This document shows positions 6,936 through 15,342 of a stretch of 64,000 nt of DNA, piece after piece. Below the pieces are notes generated by a model. That model made no database searches. It saw nothing but the letters and a program-made list of their open reading frames with translations, and was not told where the DNA came from. Source of the DNA: Pseudolysinimonas sp051954455 (GTDB lineage Bacteria > Actinomycetota > Actinomycetes > Actinomycetales > Microbacteriaceae); the NCBI RefSeq assembly GCF_051954455.1, contig NZ_JBQCHS010000012.1:62001-126000 (forward strand). The letters are read 5' to 3'. The translations under genes were made by a program, and so were the position numbers. Every line of letters begins with the position of its first letter. Positions within the stretch are counted from its first letter, which is position 1.

Positions 6936-7700
6936 ATGGCGCAGCCTCCCGCGACACCCCGCACCCCCAACGTCGGCGCCTGGTCGGGCGCCGCCGCGCT
7001 CGCCGTGGCGTTCTTCACCGTGGTCGAGTTCGCCGTGCGCCAGATCTTCGTCGGCTCCCGACCGGGGCTCGGCGAGGCCGAGGCCCTCATCGCGTTCTCG
7101 CAGCGGACCGCCGCCGGCACCCTCGGCGTGATCGTGATCGACACCTTCCTCATGGCGTCGCTCATCGTCTTCCTGGCGTCGTTCCGTCAGCTCATCACGC
7201 AGCGGCGGCGCGACCTCGACTGGGTCAGCGCCCTCGCCTACGGCGCGGGCATCGCCTATGTCGCCGTCACGCTGGTCGGCGACGGGATGGAGGGCGGTGC
7301 CGCTCTCGATGCGGCCGGCCCGCATCCCGACATCCATGTCATCCGCACCCTCACCCTCGGTCACGCCCTGCTCTTCGGATCGATCGGTTGCGTGCTGACC
7401 GCGCTCGTCGCGGCGGCGTCGGGCTACGTCACGATCGTCTCGGGAGCCCTCCCGCGATGGACCGGCCGCCTCGCCCTGGTCGTCGCCGCCGCGAACATCG
7501 CGGCGGTCGCCACCGTTTTCGGGGGCACCGACGACAGCTTCCACTCGGTCGGAGGCTGGGGCACGGCAGCGCTCGCGACCTTCCCGTGGCTGGTCTGGGT
7601 GGTGTGCGTCGGGATCGTCGTGATCCGAGGCCGCCGCGACCACCATGACATCGCCAAGGCGGACGCGACGGCCTCGGTCGCGACGATCGATCAGTTCTAG
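6936..7700 (+). CDS. Multipass membrane protein, unknown function
   Basis: A 254-residue protein with about six hydrophobic segments and a short basic C-terminal tail (RGRRDHHDIAK). The layout resembles DUF4386-like or other small polytopic proteins, but no diagnostic motif is visible. The start is ATG 6936, 6 bases after CAGAAT (6924-6929), rather than an upstream in-frame codon inside the previous gene. It converges on the small membrane protein gene at 7705 with 4 bases between the stops. Confidence 0.62.
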   Translation: MAQPPATPRTPNVGAWSGAAALAVAFFTVVEFAVRQIFVGSRPGLGEAEALIAFSQRTAAGTLGVIVIDTFLMASLIVFLASFRQLITQRRRDLDWVSALAYGAGIAYVAVTLVGDGMEGGAALDAAGPHPDIHVIRTLTLGHALLFGSIGCVLTALVAAASGYVTIVSGALPRWTGRLALVVAAANIAAVATVFGGTDDSFHSVGGWGTAALATFPWLVWVVCVGIVVIRGRRDHHDIAKADATASVATIDQF

Positions 7701-7704
7701 CGGA

Positions 7705-8034
7705 TCAGCGCCCGATCGCCTTGTCGTTCTCCTCGTGCTTCAGCGCAAGGCCGAGCGCGAAGAAGGTCGGGGCCCAGTGACCGATGAAGATGCCCCAACG
7801 GTCCGACTGCGAGCGGTCCGTCTTGCGGTTCGCCTGCGACACGGCCCAGCTCACGAAGCTGAGGCCGATCGACGCGAAGCCGCCGAGGTAGGCCCACTCG
7901 CTGCGGAATCCGGCGTCGCTGAGGGCCCGGACGGGGTTCTGGAGACCGGCCTGCTGGGCCGCCTGCGCGCGCTTCTTGGCCTCCCGCGTGAGGCGGTCGG
8001 CCGTCTTCTGGGTGTCGTTCTTGAGGGAGCTCAT
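7705..8034 (-). CDS. Small membrane protein with charged N-terminus
   Basis: A 109-residue protein. The first 40 residues are a charged helix rich in K, R, Q and A (QKTADRLTREAKKRAQAAQQ). They are followed by two hydrophobic segments (near residues 50-65 and 83-100) and a short charged tail. It resembles small YiaA-like two-helix membrane proteins, but I cannot assign it. The ATG start lacks both a clear Shine-Dalgarno and the leaderless hexamer, so the start is the least certain part. Confidence 0.55.
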   Translation of the reverse strand: MSSLKNDTQKTADRLTREAKKRAQAAQQAGLQNPVRALSDAGFRSEWAYLGGFASIGLSFVSWAVSQANRKTDRSQSDRWGIFIGHWAPTFFALGLALKHEENDKAIGR

Positions 8035-8106
8035 GGCAGTACCGTGCGCCCTCGGGTCGCGCCCGTCGCGGATTCACACCGTCCATTCACCTGACACCAT
8101 GGCTGC

Positions 8107-8616
8107 ATGCTGGTTCGCCCGAGCATCCGCTTTCAAGCGTCGGTCGTCGCGGCCGATGCGGAGTTCGGCGAGGAGTGGGCCGACGGGTCGGGGCAGTACC
8201 TCGGCCCGCGCGAGGGCCTCGACGATCCCGAACGGTTCGCGGACTGGGTCGCGATGCTCCACGCCGACGCCGAGGAGGACGACGCGCGCCCCGAGCGGGT
8301 GCCGAGCACGCTGCTCTGGATCGTCGACGGCGACGAGTTCATCGGCTTCGTGGCGATCCGGCACCGGTTGAACGAGTTCCTGCTCCGCGAGGGCGGCCAC
8401 ATCGGCTACAGCGTGCGCCCGTCGGCGCGCCGGCGAGGCTGGGCGACCCGCGCGCTCGCCGAGGCGCTGCCCCTCGCGCGCGGCCTCGGCCTCGAGCGGG
8501 TGCTCGTGTGCTGCGACGAGGAGAACGCCGGATCGCGCGCCGTCATCGAGGCGAACGGCGGCGTCTACGAGGACAGTCGCAACGGCACCCGCCGCTACTG
8601 GATCGACGCCCGCTAG
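8107..8616 (+). CDS. GNAT N-acetyltransferase
   Basis: A 169-residue acetyltransferase of the GNAT fold. The acetyl-CoA pyrophosphate-binding region is GYSVRPSARRRGWATRALAEAL (about residues 99-120), followed by the ENAGSRAVIEANGG segment seen in members that act on small-molecule amines. An 80-residue N-terminal part holds the substrate-side strands (SLRWIVDG-like core at LLWIVDGDEFIGF). Substrate unknown. The gene ends about 25 bases upstream of the glycine riboswitch and is not part of the glycine cleavage unit. Confidence 0.78.
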   Translation: MLVRPSIRFQASVVAADAEFGEEWADGSGQYLGPREGLDDPERFADWVAMLHADAEEDDARPERVPSTLLWIVDGDEFIGFVAIRHRLNEFLLREGGHIGYSVRPSARRRGWATRALAEALPLARGLGLERVLVCCDEENAGSRAVIEANGGVYEDSRNGTRRYWIDAR

Positions 8617-8639
8617 GCTGGCGGCACAACAGAACACCG

Positions 8640-8825
8640 GCCGCAGGCGATGCGGGAGAGCCCGGGGAGCACCTCCCCCCGGCACCGAAGGAGCAAGCCT
8701 CCCCGCCAATCTCTCAGGTCCGCGTACCGCACCGTCAGGCCACTCTGAAAAGCGGGTCCTCGTGACCCCGCCCACGGTGAAAGCGCGACGCGCGAAGCTC
8801 TCAGGCACCATGACAGAGGGGGAGT
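8640..8825 (+). ncRNA. Tandem glycine riboswitch (gcvT motif)
   Basis: Two successive glycine aptamers lie in the 240-base gap before gcvT. The first has the conserved GCGGGAGAG opening at 8652, then CCGAAGGAGCAA, CCAATCTCTCAGG and ACTCTGAAAAG. The second has CGGTGAAAGCGCGA, GAAGCTCTCAGG and GACAGAGGGGG, ending near 8823. This double arrangement is the known glycine-sensing RNA that usually switches the glycine cleavage operon on when glycine is abundant. Translation of gcvT starts about 32 bases downstream, so control could act on termination or on ribosome access. The boundaries are approximate. Confidence 0.93.
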
Positions 8826-8856
8826 CCGCGCTCGCTTCCGCCCCGAGAGGACTCCG

Positions 8857-9933
8857 ATGTCCGACGAACCCCTCCGCTCCCCGCTCGACGCCGTGCACAC
8901 CGCCCTCGGTGCGAGCTTCACCGACTTCGCCGGCTGGCGGATGCCGGTCTCCTACAGCTCCGATCTCGCCGAGCACGCCGCCGTGCGCACCGCCGCGGGG
9001 CTGTTCGACCTGAGCCACATGGCCGAGATCCTCGTGCTCGGCGCCGAGTCGGGCGCGGCGCTCGACGCGGCGCTGGCCGACAAGCTCTCGGGGCTCGAGC
9101 AGGGGCGTGCCAAGTACACGCTCCTGCAGGCGGAGGACGGCGGCATCCTCGACGACCTCATCGTCTACCGCACCGGGCCGGATCGGTTCCTCGTCGTCGC
9201 GAATGCGGGCAATCGGCACGTGGTCGCCGAGGCGCTGCGCGATCGGATCGCGCCCTTCGACGCGATCGTGGAGGACGAGACCGACGACATCGCCCTGATC
9301 GCGCTGCAGGGACCGCTCGCCGAGGAGATCCTCCGCAACGTCGAGGGCTTCGACGTCCCGGCGCTCGACGGCCTCCGCTACTACCGCAGCACCCCCGGCG
9401 ACTTCCGAGGCCACCAGGTGCTCGTCGCCCGGACCGGCTACACCGGCGAGGACGGCTTCGAGTTCTACCTGGCCCCGGATGCGGCCCCGGTGCTCTGGGA
9501 AGCGATCCTCGAGACCGGCGCGGGCTCGGGCCTGATCCCGGCCGGCCTCGCCGCTCGCGACACGCTCCGGCTCGAGGCCGGGATGCCGCTGTACGGGCAC
9601 GAGCTCGACCCGGCGACCCGGCGCGAGGGCACCGGGCGCAGCGCACGGTTCGTGCGGGACGGGCGGGTTCTCGTCGGACTCGAGGCCGCCGGTCGTCGTG
9701 CCGCGCGCGCCGGGTATCCCGTGATCCACGGCGGCGCGGTCGTCGGCGAGGTCACCTCCGGGGCGCTCTCGCCCACCCTCGGGCACCCCGTCGCCATGGC
9801 GTTCGTCGATCCCGCCGCCGCGAAGCCCGGCACCGTGCTCGCCGTGGACGTCCGCGGCACCGAGCTTGACGCCACCGTCGTCCCCCTTCCCTTCTACCGT
9901 CGTCCCGCCGCCTCGACCCCCAAGGAGTCCTGA
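8857..9933 (+). CDS. gcvT: Glycine cleavage system aminomethyltransferase (T protein)
   Basis: A 358-residue aminomethyltransferase that transfers the methylene group of the lipoyl-bound aminomethyl intermediate to tetrahydrofolate, releasing ammonia. Family landmarks are FAGWRMPVSY near residue 25, LFDLSHM near residue 48, ARTGYTGEDGFE near residue 190 and the GHP segment in the C-terminal barrel. The ATG is preceded by a purine-rich GAGAGGACTCCG. It is the first gene of gcvT-gcvH-gcvP under the glycine riboswitch, and gcvH follows after one base. A few residues after ATRREG differ from common forms but the reading frame is intact. Confidence 0.95.
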   Translation: MSDEPLRSPLDAVHTALGASFTDFAGWRMPVSYSSDLAEHAAVRTAAGLFDLSHMAEILVLGAESGAALDAALADKLSGLEQGRAKYTLLQAEDGGILDDLIVYRTGPDRFLVVANAGNRHVVAEALRDRIAPFDAIVEDETDDIALIALQGPLAEEILRNVEGFDVPALDGLRYYRSTPGDFRGHQVLVARTGYTGEDGFEFYLAPDAAPVLWEAILETGAGSGLIPAGLAARDTLRLEAGMPLYGHELDPATRREGTGRSARFVRDGRVLVGLEAAGRRAARAGYPVIHGGAVVGEVTSGALSPTLGHPVAMAFVDPAAAKPGTVLAVDVRGTELDATVVPLPFYRRPAASTPKES

Positions 9934-9934
9934 C

Positions 9935-10294
9935 ATGTCCGAGCGCCACTTCACCAAGGACCACGAGTGGGTGGAGGTCGACGGCGACATCGCGACCGTC
10001 GGCATCACCGCCTACGCCGCCGACAAGCTCGGCGATGTCGTCTACGTCGAGCTGCCGAAGCCGGGCGCCGCGCTCGCCGCGGGCAGCGTCGTCGGCGAGA
10101 TCGAGTCGACCAAGTCGGTCGGCGAGCTCTTCGCCCCGGTCGAGGGCGAGGTCGTCGAGGCGAACCAGGCCGTCGTCGACGACCCCGCGTCGATCAACGC
10201 GGACGCGGATGCCGCCTGGCTCATCAAGGTGCGCTTCACCTCCCTGCCGGAGCTGCTGTCCGCCGAGCAGTACGCGGAGCTGACCGCCGAATGA
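9935..10294 (+). CDS. gcvH: Glycine cleavage system H protein
   Basis: A 119-residue lipoyl carrier protein. The modified lysine is K60 in ESTKS, in the hammerhead between two half-barrels; the N-terminal FTKDHEWVEVDG and the VVYVELPKPG strand are typical. It shuttles the aminomethyl arm between the P, T and L proteins. The ATG follows the gcvT stop by one base, with an AAGGAG Shine-Dalgarno inside the end of gcvT. Its stop overlaps the gcvP start in ATGA, so the three genes are translationally coupled. Confidence 0.96.
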   Translation: MSERHFTKDHEWVEVDGDIATVGITAYAADKLGDVVYVELPKPGAALAAGSVVGEIESTKSVGELFAPVEGEVVEANQAVVDDPASINADADAAWLIKVRFTSLPELLSAEQYAELTAE

Positions 10295-13143
10295 CCCGAT
10301 CCGACTCCGTCCCCTTCTCCGCCCGCCACATCGGCACCGACGCCGCCGCTCAGCGCGCGATGCTCGCCGCGGTCGGCTACGACAGCGTCGAGGCGCTCAT
10401 GGACGCGGCGGTGCCCGCCGGCATCCGCGTCGCCGACGACCTCGCGAGCACCCTGCCGCCCGCCGCGAGCGAGCGCGACGCGCTGGCCGAGCTCCGCGAG
10501 CTGGCCGACCGCAACCGCGTGCGCACGCCCATGATCGGCCTCGGTTACCACGGCACGATCACGCCCAGCGTGATCCAGCGGAACGTCCTGGAGAACCCGA
10601 GCTGGTACACGGCCTACACCCCGTACCAGCCCGAGATCTCGCAAGGACGCCTGGAGGCGCTCCTCAACTTCCAGACGATGGTCTCCGACCTCACCGGCCT
10701 GGCGACCGCCAACGCGTCGATGCTCGACGAGGCGACCGCCGTCGTCGAGGGGATGCTGCTGGCGCGCCGCGCGTCCGGGTCCACGTCGAACGTCTTCCTC
10801 GTCGACGCGGACGCCCTCCCGCAGACCCGCCGCCTGCTGGCGCACCGCGCCGCCGCGGTCGGCATCGAGCTGCGCGAGCTCAGCGGGTCGAGGAGCGGCG
10901 ACGCCGCGCATCGAGACTTGCCCGACCTCCCCGAGCACTTCGGTGTCCTCGTCCAGTACCCGGGCGCGAGCGGTCGGATCTGGGATCCGACCCCCGTCAT
11001 CGAGGCGTCCCACGTCCAGGGCGGTGTCGTCGTCGTCGCGGCCGACCTGCTCGCCATGACGCTCCTGCGCTCGCCCGGCGAGATGGGCGCGGACGTCGCG
11101 GTCGGCACCTCCCAGCGCTTCGGCGTGCCCCTCGGCTTCGGCGGACCGCACGCCGGCTACCTCGCCGTGCGCGCCGGGCTCGAGCGGCAGCTCCCGGGCC
11201 GGCTCGTCGGCGTCAGTCAGGACGCGGACGGCTACCCCGCCTACCGCCTCAGCCTGCAGACCCGCGAGCAGCACATCCGTCGCGAGAAGGCCACGAGCAA
11301 CATCTGCACCGCGCAGGTGCTCCTCGCGGTCGTGGCCTCCATGTACGCCGTCTACCACGGGCCGGAGGGCCTCAAGGCGATCGCGCATCGCGTCAATCGG
11401 CTCACCCGGCTGCTTGCCGACGCGCTCGCCGCGGCGGGGCTCGAGCCCGTGGACGATGCGTACTTCGACACCCTCACGCTCCTCGTCCCCGGTCGTGCCG
11501 ACGCCGTGGTCGCCAACGCGGCCCAGCTCGGCATCGACCTGCGCCGGGTCGACGGCGACGTGGTCGGGGTCACCCTCGACGAGACGACGACGGAGCACGA
11601 CGTGCTCGCCGTTCTCGCCGCGGTGCTCGGAGACGACGCACCGGACGGGCTCGGGTTCAAGCCGGTCGCCCGCGGCATCCCGCCGGAGCTCGTCCGCACG
11701 AGCGCCTACCTGACGCATCCCGTCTTCTCGACCCACCGGTCCGAGACCGCCATGATGCGCTACCTCAAGTACCTCGCCGACAAGGACTACGCGCTCGACC
11801 GCGGCATGATCCCGCTCGGCTCGTGCACCATGAAGCTCAACGCGGCGACCGAGATGGCGGCGGTCACCTGGCCGGAGTTCGCCGACATCCACCCGTTCGC
11901 GCCGGAGGACTCGACCCGGGGCTACCTCGAGCTCATCGGGCAGCTCGAAGGCTGGCTCGCGGAGGCGACCGGCTACGACGAGGTGTCCCTGCAGCCGAAC
12001 GCGGGATCGCAGGGCGAGCTGGCCGGGCTCCTGGCGATCCGCGGCTACCACCTCGCGAACGGCGACGCGGCGCGGACCGTCTGCCTCATCCCCTCGAGCG
12101 CGCACGGCACCAATGCGGCGAGCGCGGTGCTCGCCGGCATGCGCGTCGTCGTGGTGGCGACCGACGAGCTCGGCAACGTCGACCTCGACGACCTGCGCGC
12201 GAAGGTCGCGGAGCACGCGGACGAGCTCGCGGCGCTCATGGTCACCTACCCGTCGACCCACGGCGTGTACGAGCACGAGATCCGGGCGATCGCGGAAGCG
12301 GTGCACGACGCCGGCGGCCAGGTCTACGTCGACGGCGCGAACCTCAACGCGCTCCTCGGCTACGCCCGGTTCGGCGACTTCGGCGGCGACGTCTCGCACC
12401 TCAACCTGCACAAGACGTTCTGCATCCCGCACGGCGGCGGCGGCCCCGGCGTCGGCCCGGTGGCGGCGAAGGCTCACCTGGCACCGTTCCTGCCGCGGGG
12501 CGACCGCAACCCGGTCTCCGCCGCTCCGTACGGCAGCCCCGGGATCCTGCCGATCTCGTGGTCGTACGTGCGCATGATGGGCGCGGAGGGGCTCAAGGCG
12601 GCGACGGGAGCCGCGGTCCTCTCGGCGAACTACATCGCGGCCCGGCTCCGCGAGCACTACCCGGTGCTCTATGCGGGCGACAACGGACTCGTCGCGCACG
12701 AGTGCATCCTCGACCTGCGGCCGCTCCGCGAGCGCACCGGTGTGACGGTCGACGACGTGGCGAAACGCCTCATCGACTACGGCTTCCACGCGCCGACGAT
12801 GTCGTTCCCCGTCGCGGGCACGCTCATGGTCGAGCCGACCGAGAGCGAGGACCTCGCCGAGATCGACCGCTTCATCGAGGCGATGATCGCGATCAAGGCG
12901 GAGGCGGACGCGGTCGGCGCGGGGGAGTGGCCGGCATCCGACAATCCGCTCGTCAACGCCCCGCACACCGCGGCGTCGGCCGTGGCCACCGAGTGGACGC
13001 ACCCCTACGCGCGCGAGACGGCGGTCTACCCGGTGCCGGCCCTCGTGCACCGCAAGTACTGGCCGCCGGTGCGCCGGATCGACCAGGCCTACGGCGACCG
13101 CAACCTGTTCTGCGCGTGCCCGCCGATCGAGGCGTTCGCATGA
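10291..13143 (+). CDS. gcvP: Glycine dehydrogenase (decarboxylating), P protein
   Basis: A 950-residue full-length, single-chain P protein, as in E. coli and mycobacteria. It decarboxylates glycine with pyridoxal phosphate and loads the aminomethyl group onto GcvH. The N-terminal half includes GLGYHGTITPSVIQRN; the C-terminal half contains the PLP lysine K708 in LHKTF, just before the glycine-rich IPHGGGGPG loop. The start ATG overlaps the gcvH stop (ATGA). No L protein (lipoamide dehydrogenase) gene lies nearby; it is presumably supplied by a shared copy elsewhere. Confidence 0.97.
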   Translation: MTRSDSVPFSARHIGTDAAAQRAMLAAVGYDSVEALMDAAVPAGIRVADDLASTLPPAASERDALAELRELADRNRVRTPMIGLGYHGTITPSVIQRNVLENPSWYTAYTPYQPEISQGRLEALLNFQTMVSDLTGLATANASMLDEATAVVEGMLLARRASGSTSNVFLVDADALPQTRRLLAHRAAAVGIELRELSGSRSGDAAHRDLPDLPEHFGVLVQYPGASGRIWDPTPVIEASHVQGGVVVVAADLLAMTLLRSPGEMGADVAVGTSQRFGVPLGFGGPHAGYLAVRAGLERQLPGRLVGVSQDADGYPAYRLSLQTREQHIRREKATSNICTAQVLLAVVASMYAVYHGPEGLKAIAHRVNRLTRLLADALAAAGLEPVDDAYFDTLTLLVPGRADAVVANAAQLGIDLRRVDGDVVGVTLDETTTEHDVLAVLAAVLGDDAPDGLGFKPVARGIPPELVRTSAYLTHPVFSTHRSETAMMRYLKYLADKDYALDRGMIPLGSCTMKLNAATEMAAVTWPEFADIHPFAPEDSTRGYLELIGQLEGWLAEATGYDEVSLQPNAGSQGELAGLLAIRGYHLANGDAARTVCLIPSSAHGTNAASAVLAGMRVVVVATDELGNVDLDDLRAKVAEHADELAALMVTYPSTHGVYEHEIRAIAEAVHDAGGQVYVDGANLNALLGYARFGDFGGDVSHLNLHKTFCIPHGGGGPGVGPVAAKAHLAPFLPRGDRNPVSAAPYGSPGILPISWSYVRMMGAEGLKAATGAAVLSANYIAARLREHYPVLYAGDNGLVAHECILDLRPLRERTGVTVDDVAKRLIDYGFHAPTMSFPVAGTLMVEPTESEDLAEIDRFIEAMIAIKAEADAVGAGEWPASDNPLVNAPHTAASAVATEWTHPYARETAVYPVPALVHRKYWPPVRRIDQAYGDRNLFCACPPIEAFA

Positions 13144-13214
13144 GCGACCGCCTCGACCGGCGTCCGCGGTGCCGGCCGGCCGCGCCTGCTGCGCGCGAGG
13201 AGGCGACCGCATGA
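13140..13214 (+). CDS. Possible 24-residue peptide coupling gcvP to the next gene
   Basis: The bases between gcvP and the GNAT gene hold a 24-codon reading frame. Its ATG overlaps the gcvP stop (ATGA at 13140-13143) and its stop overlaps the GNAT start (ATGA at 13211-13214). The product, starting MSDRLDRRPRCR, is basic and low in complexity. The 10-base context GCATGAGCGA occurs at both junctions, so the spacer may come from a small duplication. It may be only a re-initiation bridge; I have no homology to support a functional peptide. Confidence 0.3.
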   Translation: MSDRLDRRPRCRPAAPAAREEATA

Positions 13215-13690
13215 GCGAGGCTCCGGCCATCCGGGTGCGCCCCATGACGGCGGAGGAGTTCTCCGCCTGGCAGGAGCACTCGTTCGCCGCCTACGCGGTC
13301 GAGGTGTCCGAGGCGCGGGGCATCCCGTTCGAGGACGCGCGGCGCATTGCCGCCGAGAGCCACGCCCGGTACCTGCCCGACGGGCAGGCGACGGCGGGCG
13401 TGCACCTCGTCGTCGGCGAGGACGCCGCGGGAGCCCGGGTCGGCATCCTCTGGGTCGGGCCGAACCCGAACGGCGTCGGCCCGGCGTGGGTCTACGACAT
13501 CGAGGTCGAGGAACCGCGGCGCGGCGAGGGCTGGGGCCGGGCGCTCATGCGGGAGGCCGAGCGCCTCGCCCGCGAGGACGGCCACGCCGAGATCGGCCTC
13601 AACGTGTTCGGGTCGAACACGGTCGCCCGGCGCCTCTACGAGTCCCTCGGCTTCGCGACGTCGAGCGTGCAGATGCGCAAGCCGCTGTAG
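13211..13690 (+). CDS. GNAT N-acetyltransferase
   Basis: A 159-residue acetyltransferase: IRVRPMTAEEFSAW at the N-terminus, YDIEVEEPRRGEGWGRALMREAERLA as the acetyl-CoA loop (about residues 94-119), and LNVFGSNTVARRLYESLGF as the C-terminal signature. The ATG has a GAGGAGG Shine-Dalgarno 6 bases away; I chose it over an upstream in-frame ATG at 13169 for that reason. It lies at the end of the glycine cleavage operon and is probably read from the same transcript. A link between the enzyme and glycine metabolism is only suggested by position. Confidence 0.8.
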   Translation: MSEAPAIRVRPMTAEEFSAWQEHSFAAYAVEVSEARGIPFEDARRIAAESHARYLPDGQATAGVHLVVGEDAAGARVGILWVGPNPNGVGPAWVYDIEVEEPRRGEGWGRALMREAERLAREDGHAEIGLNVFGSNTVARRLYESLGFATSSVQMRKPL

Positions 13691-13708
13691 CGCAGCCGCG
13701 GTCTACCG

Positions 13709-13726
13709 ACGCCCGCCCGCGGGCGT
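13709..13726 (+). terminator. Probable terminator hairpin after the gcv operon
   Basis: ACGCCCG (13709-13715) pairs with CGGGCGT (13720-13726) around a 4-base loop, 18 bases after the last stop codon of the operon. It is followed by a GTCCGC hexamer run rather than a U tract, as is common in high-GC actinobacteria. Confidence 0.45.
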
Positions 13727-13842
13727 GTCCGCGTCCGCGTCCGTATCCGTGTCAAGACTTCAGGAAACGGCGGGCGAGTTGGCACCGGTCCCCGCAGGCC
13801 GCGCCAGGGTCTCCTGAACTTTCGACCGTTAGCGGGTGGCCG

Positions 13843-13870
13843 GCAGCGGGTCGCGGGCAGCGGGTCGCGG
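13843..13870. repeat. 14-bp perfect tandem repeat
   Basis: GCAGCGGGTCGCGG occurs twice in direct succession (13843-13856 and 13857-13870), preceded by a degenerate copy. The 225-base gap that holds it (13691-13915) also has a hexamer run (GTCCGC) near 13727 and an inverted pair TTCAGGA (13759-13765) / TCCTGAA (13812-13818). No gene is visible in this gap. Confidence 0.6.
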
Positions 13871-13915
13871 AACGATCGGGCTGAGGGCATCCGGGCGGAC
13901 CTCGGCCGAGACGGA

Positions 13916-14437
13916 TCAGAGCGGAGCGGGGAGCGAGAACGCGCCGCCGGACGGGGCGGGGAAGAGCCGCAAGATCTCGTCGCGGATCTCGTCCGCCTTG
14001 CGGAAGGTGAGCCCGACCATCGCCACGTGCTTCCAGCGCACGACGCCCGCACCGTCGATGATGAACACCGACCGCCGGGTCAGGAGGCCGCCGAGGGTCG
14101 AGACGCCGTAGGTCCTCGCGACCCCGTCCCGCGAGTCGGCGAGCAGCGGGAAGCCGAGCCCCTGCTTGCGCGCGAACTCCTCGTGGCTCTCGATGCCCTG
14201 CACGCTGATCGCCCAGACCTGCGCGCCGAGCGCGTCGAAGCCGGCGAAGTTGTCCTGGTAGGAGCACAGCTGCTCGGTGCAGACCTTGCTCTGATCCAGC
14301 GGATAGAACGCGAGCACGATCGGATGCCCGCGCTCCTCGGAGAGCCGGAACGGACGCCGACGCGCCTCGCCGTCGACGATCTGGATGCCGGGGAGCACGA
14401 AGTCGGGCGCGACGTCGCCCACCTCCACGGCCCCCAT
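13916..14437 (-). CDS. Peroxiredoxin, BCP/AhpC-TSA family
   Basis: A 173-residue thiol peroxidase. The peroxidatic cysteine is C53 in KVCTEQ and the probable resolving cysteine is C58, the C-x4-C spacing of atypical two-cysteine bacterioferritin-comigratory proteins. The pattern PLDQSKVCTEQLCSYQDNF replaces the more usual TPGCT motif, as in actinobacterial members. It reduces peroxides at the expense of thioredoxin. The ATG follows TAGGAT (14445-14450, minus strand) by 7 bases, giving a leaderless start, so the gene is separate from the CPBP protease gene 17 bases upstream. Confidence 0.88.
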   Translation of the reverse strand: MGAVEVGDVAPDFVLPGIQIVDGEARRRPFRLSEERGHPIVLAFYPLDQSKVCTEQLCSYQDNFAGFDALGAQVWAISVQGIESHEEFARKQGLGFPLLADSRDGVARTYGVSTLGGLLTRRSVFIIDGAGVVRWKHVAMVGLTFRKADEIRDEILRLFPAPSGGAFSLPAPL

Positions 14438-14454
14438 CCTCGGAATCCTACGTG

Positions 14455-15261
14455 TCAGTGCCCGGCGACGCCGAACAGCGCCGGGAAGGCGCTCGCCGCC
14501 CACCCGTACCCGACGAAGACGGCCGCGTCGATGACGAAATGGGCGACGACGAAGGGCAGCAGCCGGCGGATGCGCGTGTAGAGCCACCCGAAGATCAGCC
14601 CCATCACGACGTTCCCGACGAACCCGCCCCAGCCCTGATACAGGTGGTAGCTGCCGCGGACCAGGGCGGCGGTCGCGATGATCGCCCAGCGGTTCCAGCC
14701 GAGGCCCCCCAGTCGGTCGTAGAGGAAGCCGAGGACCACGGGCTCCTCCTGAAGCGCCGCGCGCAGCGCCGAGAGCAGGAGCACCGGCACCGTCCACCAG
14801 TACGGCTGCAGCCCGGCCGCGTCGACGCCGACCGCGAAGCCGAGAGCTCGCGCCCCGAGGTAGACCCCGATCCCGCCGGCGCCGATGACGATCGCGAGCC
14901 CGAGCCCCCAGGCGGCGTCGGCGGCCCGCGGGCGGACGAGGCCCAGACGGCCGAGGTGCGGCCGCCGCGCGCTCCAGACGAAGTACGCGGCGAGGACGAC
15001 GGGCGCGAGCGAGAAGACGATGTCGAGGAGCTGGTAGGTCAGATCGACGTACTGCCGGTCGCTCAGGCTCGGGTTGAGCGTCGTCGTCTGACCGGCGAGC
15101 CCGCGCGGCCGGGTCGCGTAGTCGATGAGCTGCACGACCGCGTAGACGGCCGACTGCCCGAGGCCCAGCCCGAGCACGAGCACCATCTGCCACCGCGCGC
15201 GGGCCGAAGAGCCCGGAGCCCCGTCGAGATTGTCGGGACTCGACAACGCCGTGGGGGTCAC
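14455..15261 (-). CDS. CPBP-family intramembrane protease (Abi/CAAX-like)
   Basis: A 268-residue membrane protein with about seven to eight hydrophobic segments and the three motifs of CPBP glutamic proteases: EEPVVLGFL with the paired glutamates near residue 185, then YHLYQGW, then HFVIDAAVF near the C-terminus. Relatives process prenylated proteins in eukaryotes; bacterial members are tied to bacteriocin self-immunity or abortive infection, but most have no known substrate. I placed the start at GTG 15261, 7 bases after TACGAT (15269-15274, minus strand). An ATG 18 bases further up is in frame and cannot be fully excluded. Confidence 0.82.
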   Translation of the reverse strand: MTPTALSSPDNLDGAPGSSARARWQMVLVLGLGLGQSAVYAVVQLIDYATRPRGLAGQTTTLNPSLSDRQYVDLTYQLLDIVFSLAPVVLAAYFVWSARRPHLGRLGLVRPRAADAAWGLGLAIVIGAGGIGVYLGARALGFAVGVDAAGLQPYWWTVPVLLLSALRAALQEEPVVLGFLYDRLGGLGWNRWAIIATAALVRGSYHLYQGWGGFVGNVVMGLIFGWLYTRIRRLLPFVVAHFVIDAAVFVGYGWAASAFPALFGVAGH

Positions 15262-15342
15262 GATCCCGATCGTAGGCATCGTCGTCGGAGAGAATTCACC
15301 TGACAGCGGCTCAACAGCGCATGATTTCGCCGGTGCGCGGTG

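Noticed and set aside
8762..9013. Open frame inside the second glycine aptamer
   Set aside because: The bases are conserved as riboswitch RNA and the frame overlaps gcvT in another register.
10042..13245. 1067-codon frame antisense to gcvH and gcvP
   Set aside because: It mirrors the conserved P protein, has shadow-type composition (R, V, H, D rich) and no recognisable motif.
15279..15279. ATG start for the CPBP protease 18 bases upstream of the chosen GTG
   Set aside because: The ATG lies just upstream of the TACGAT box, so a leaderless transcript would begin after it.
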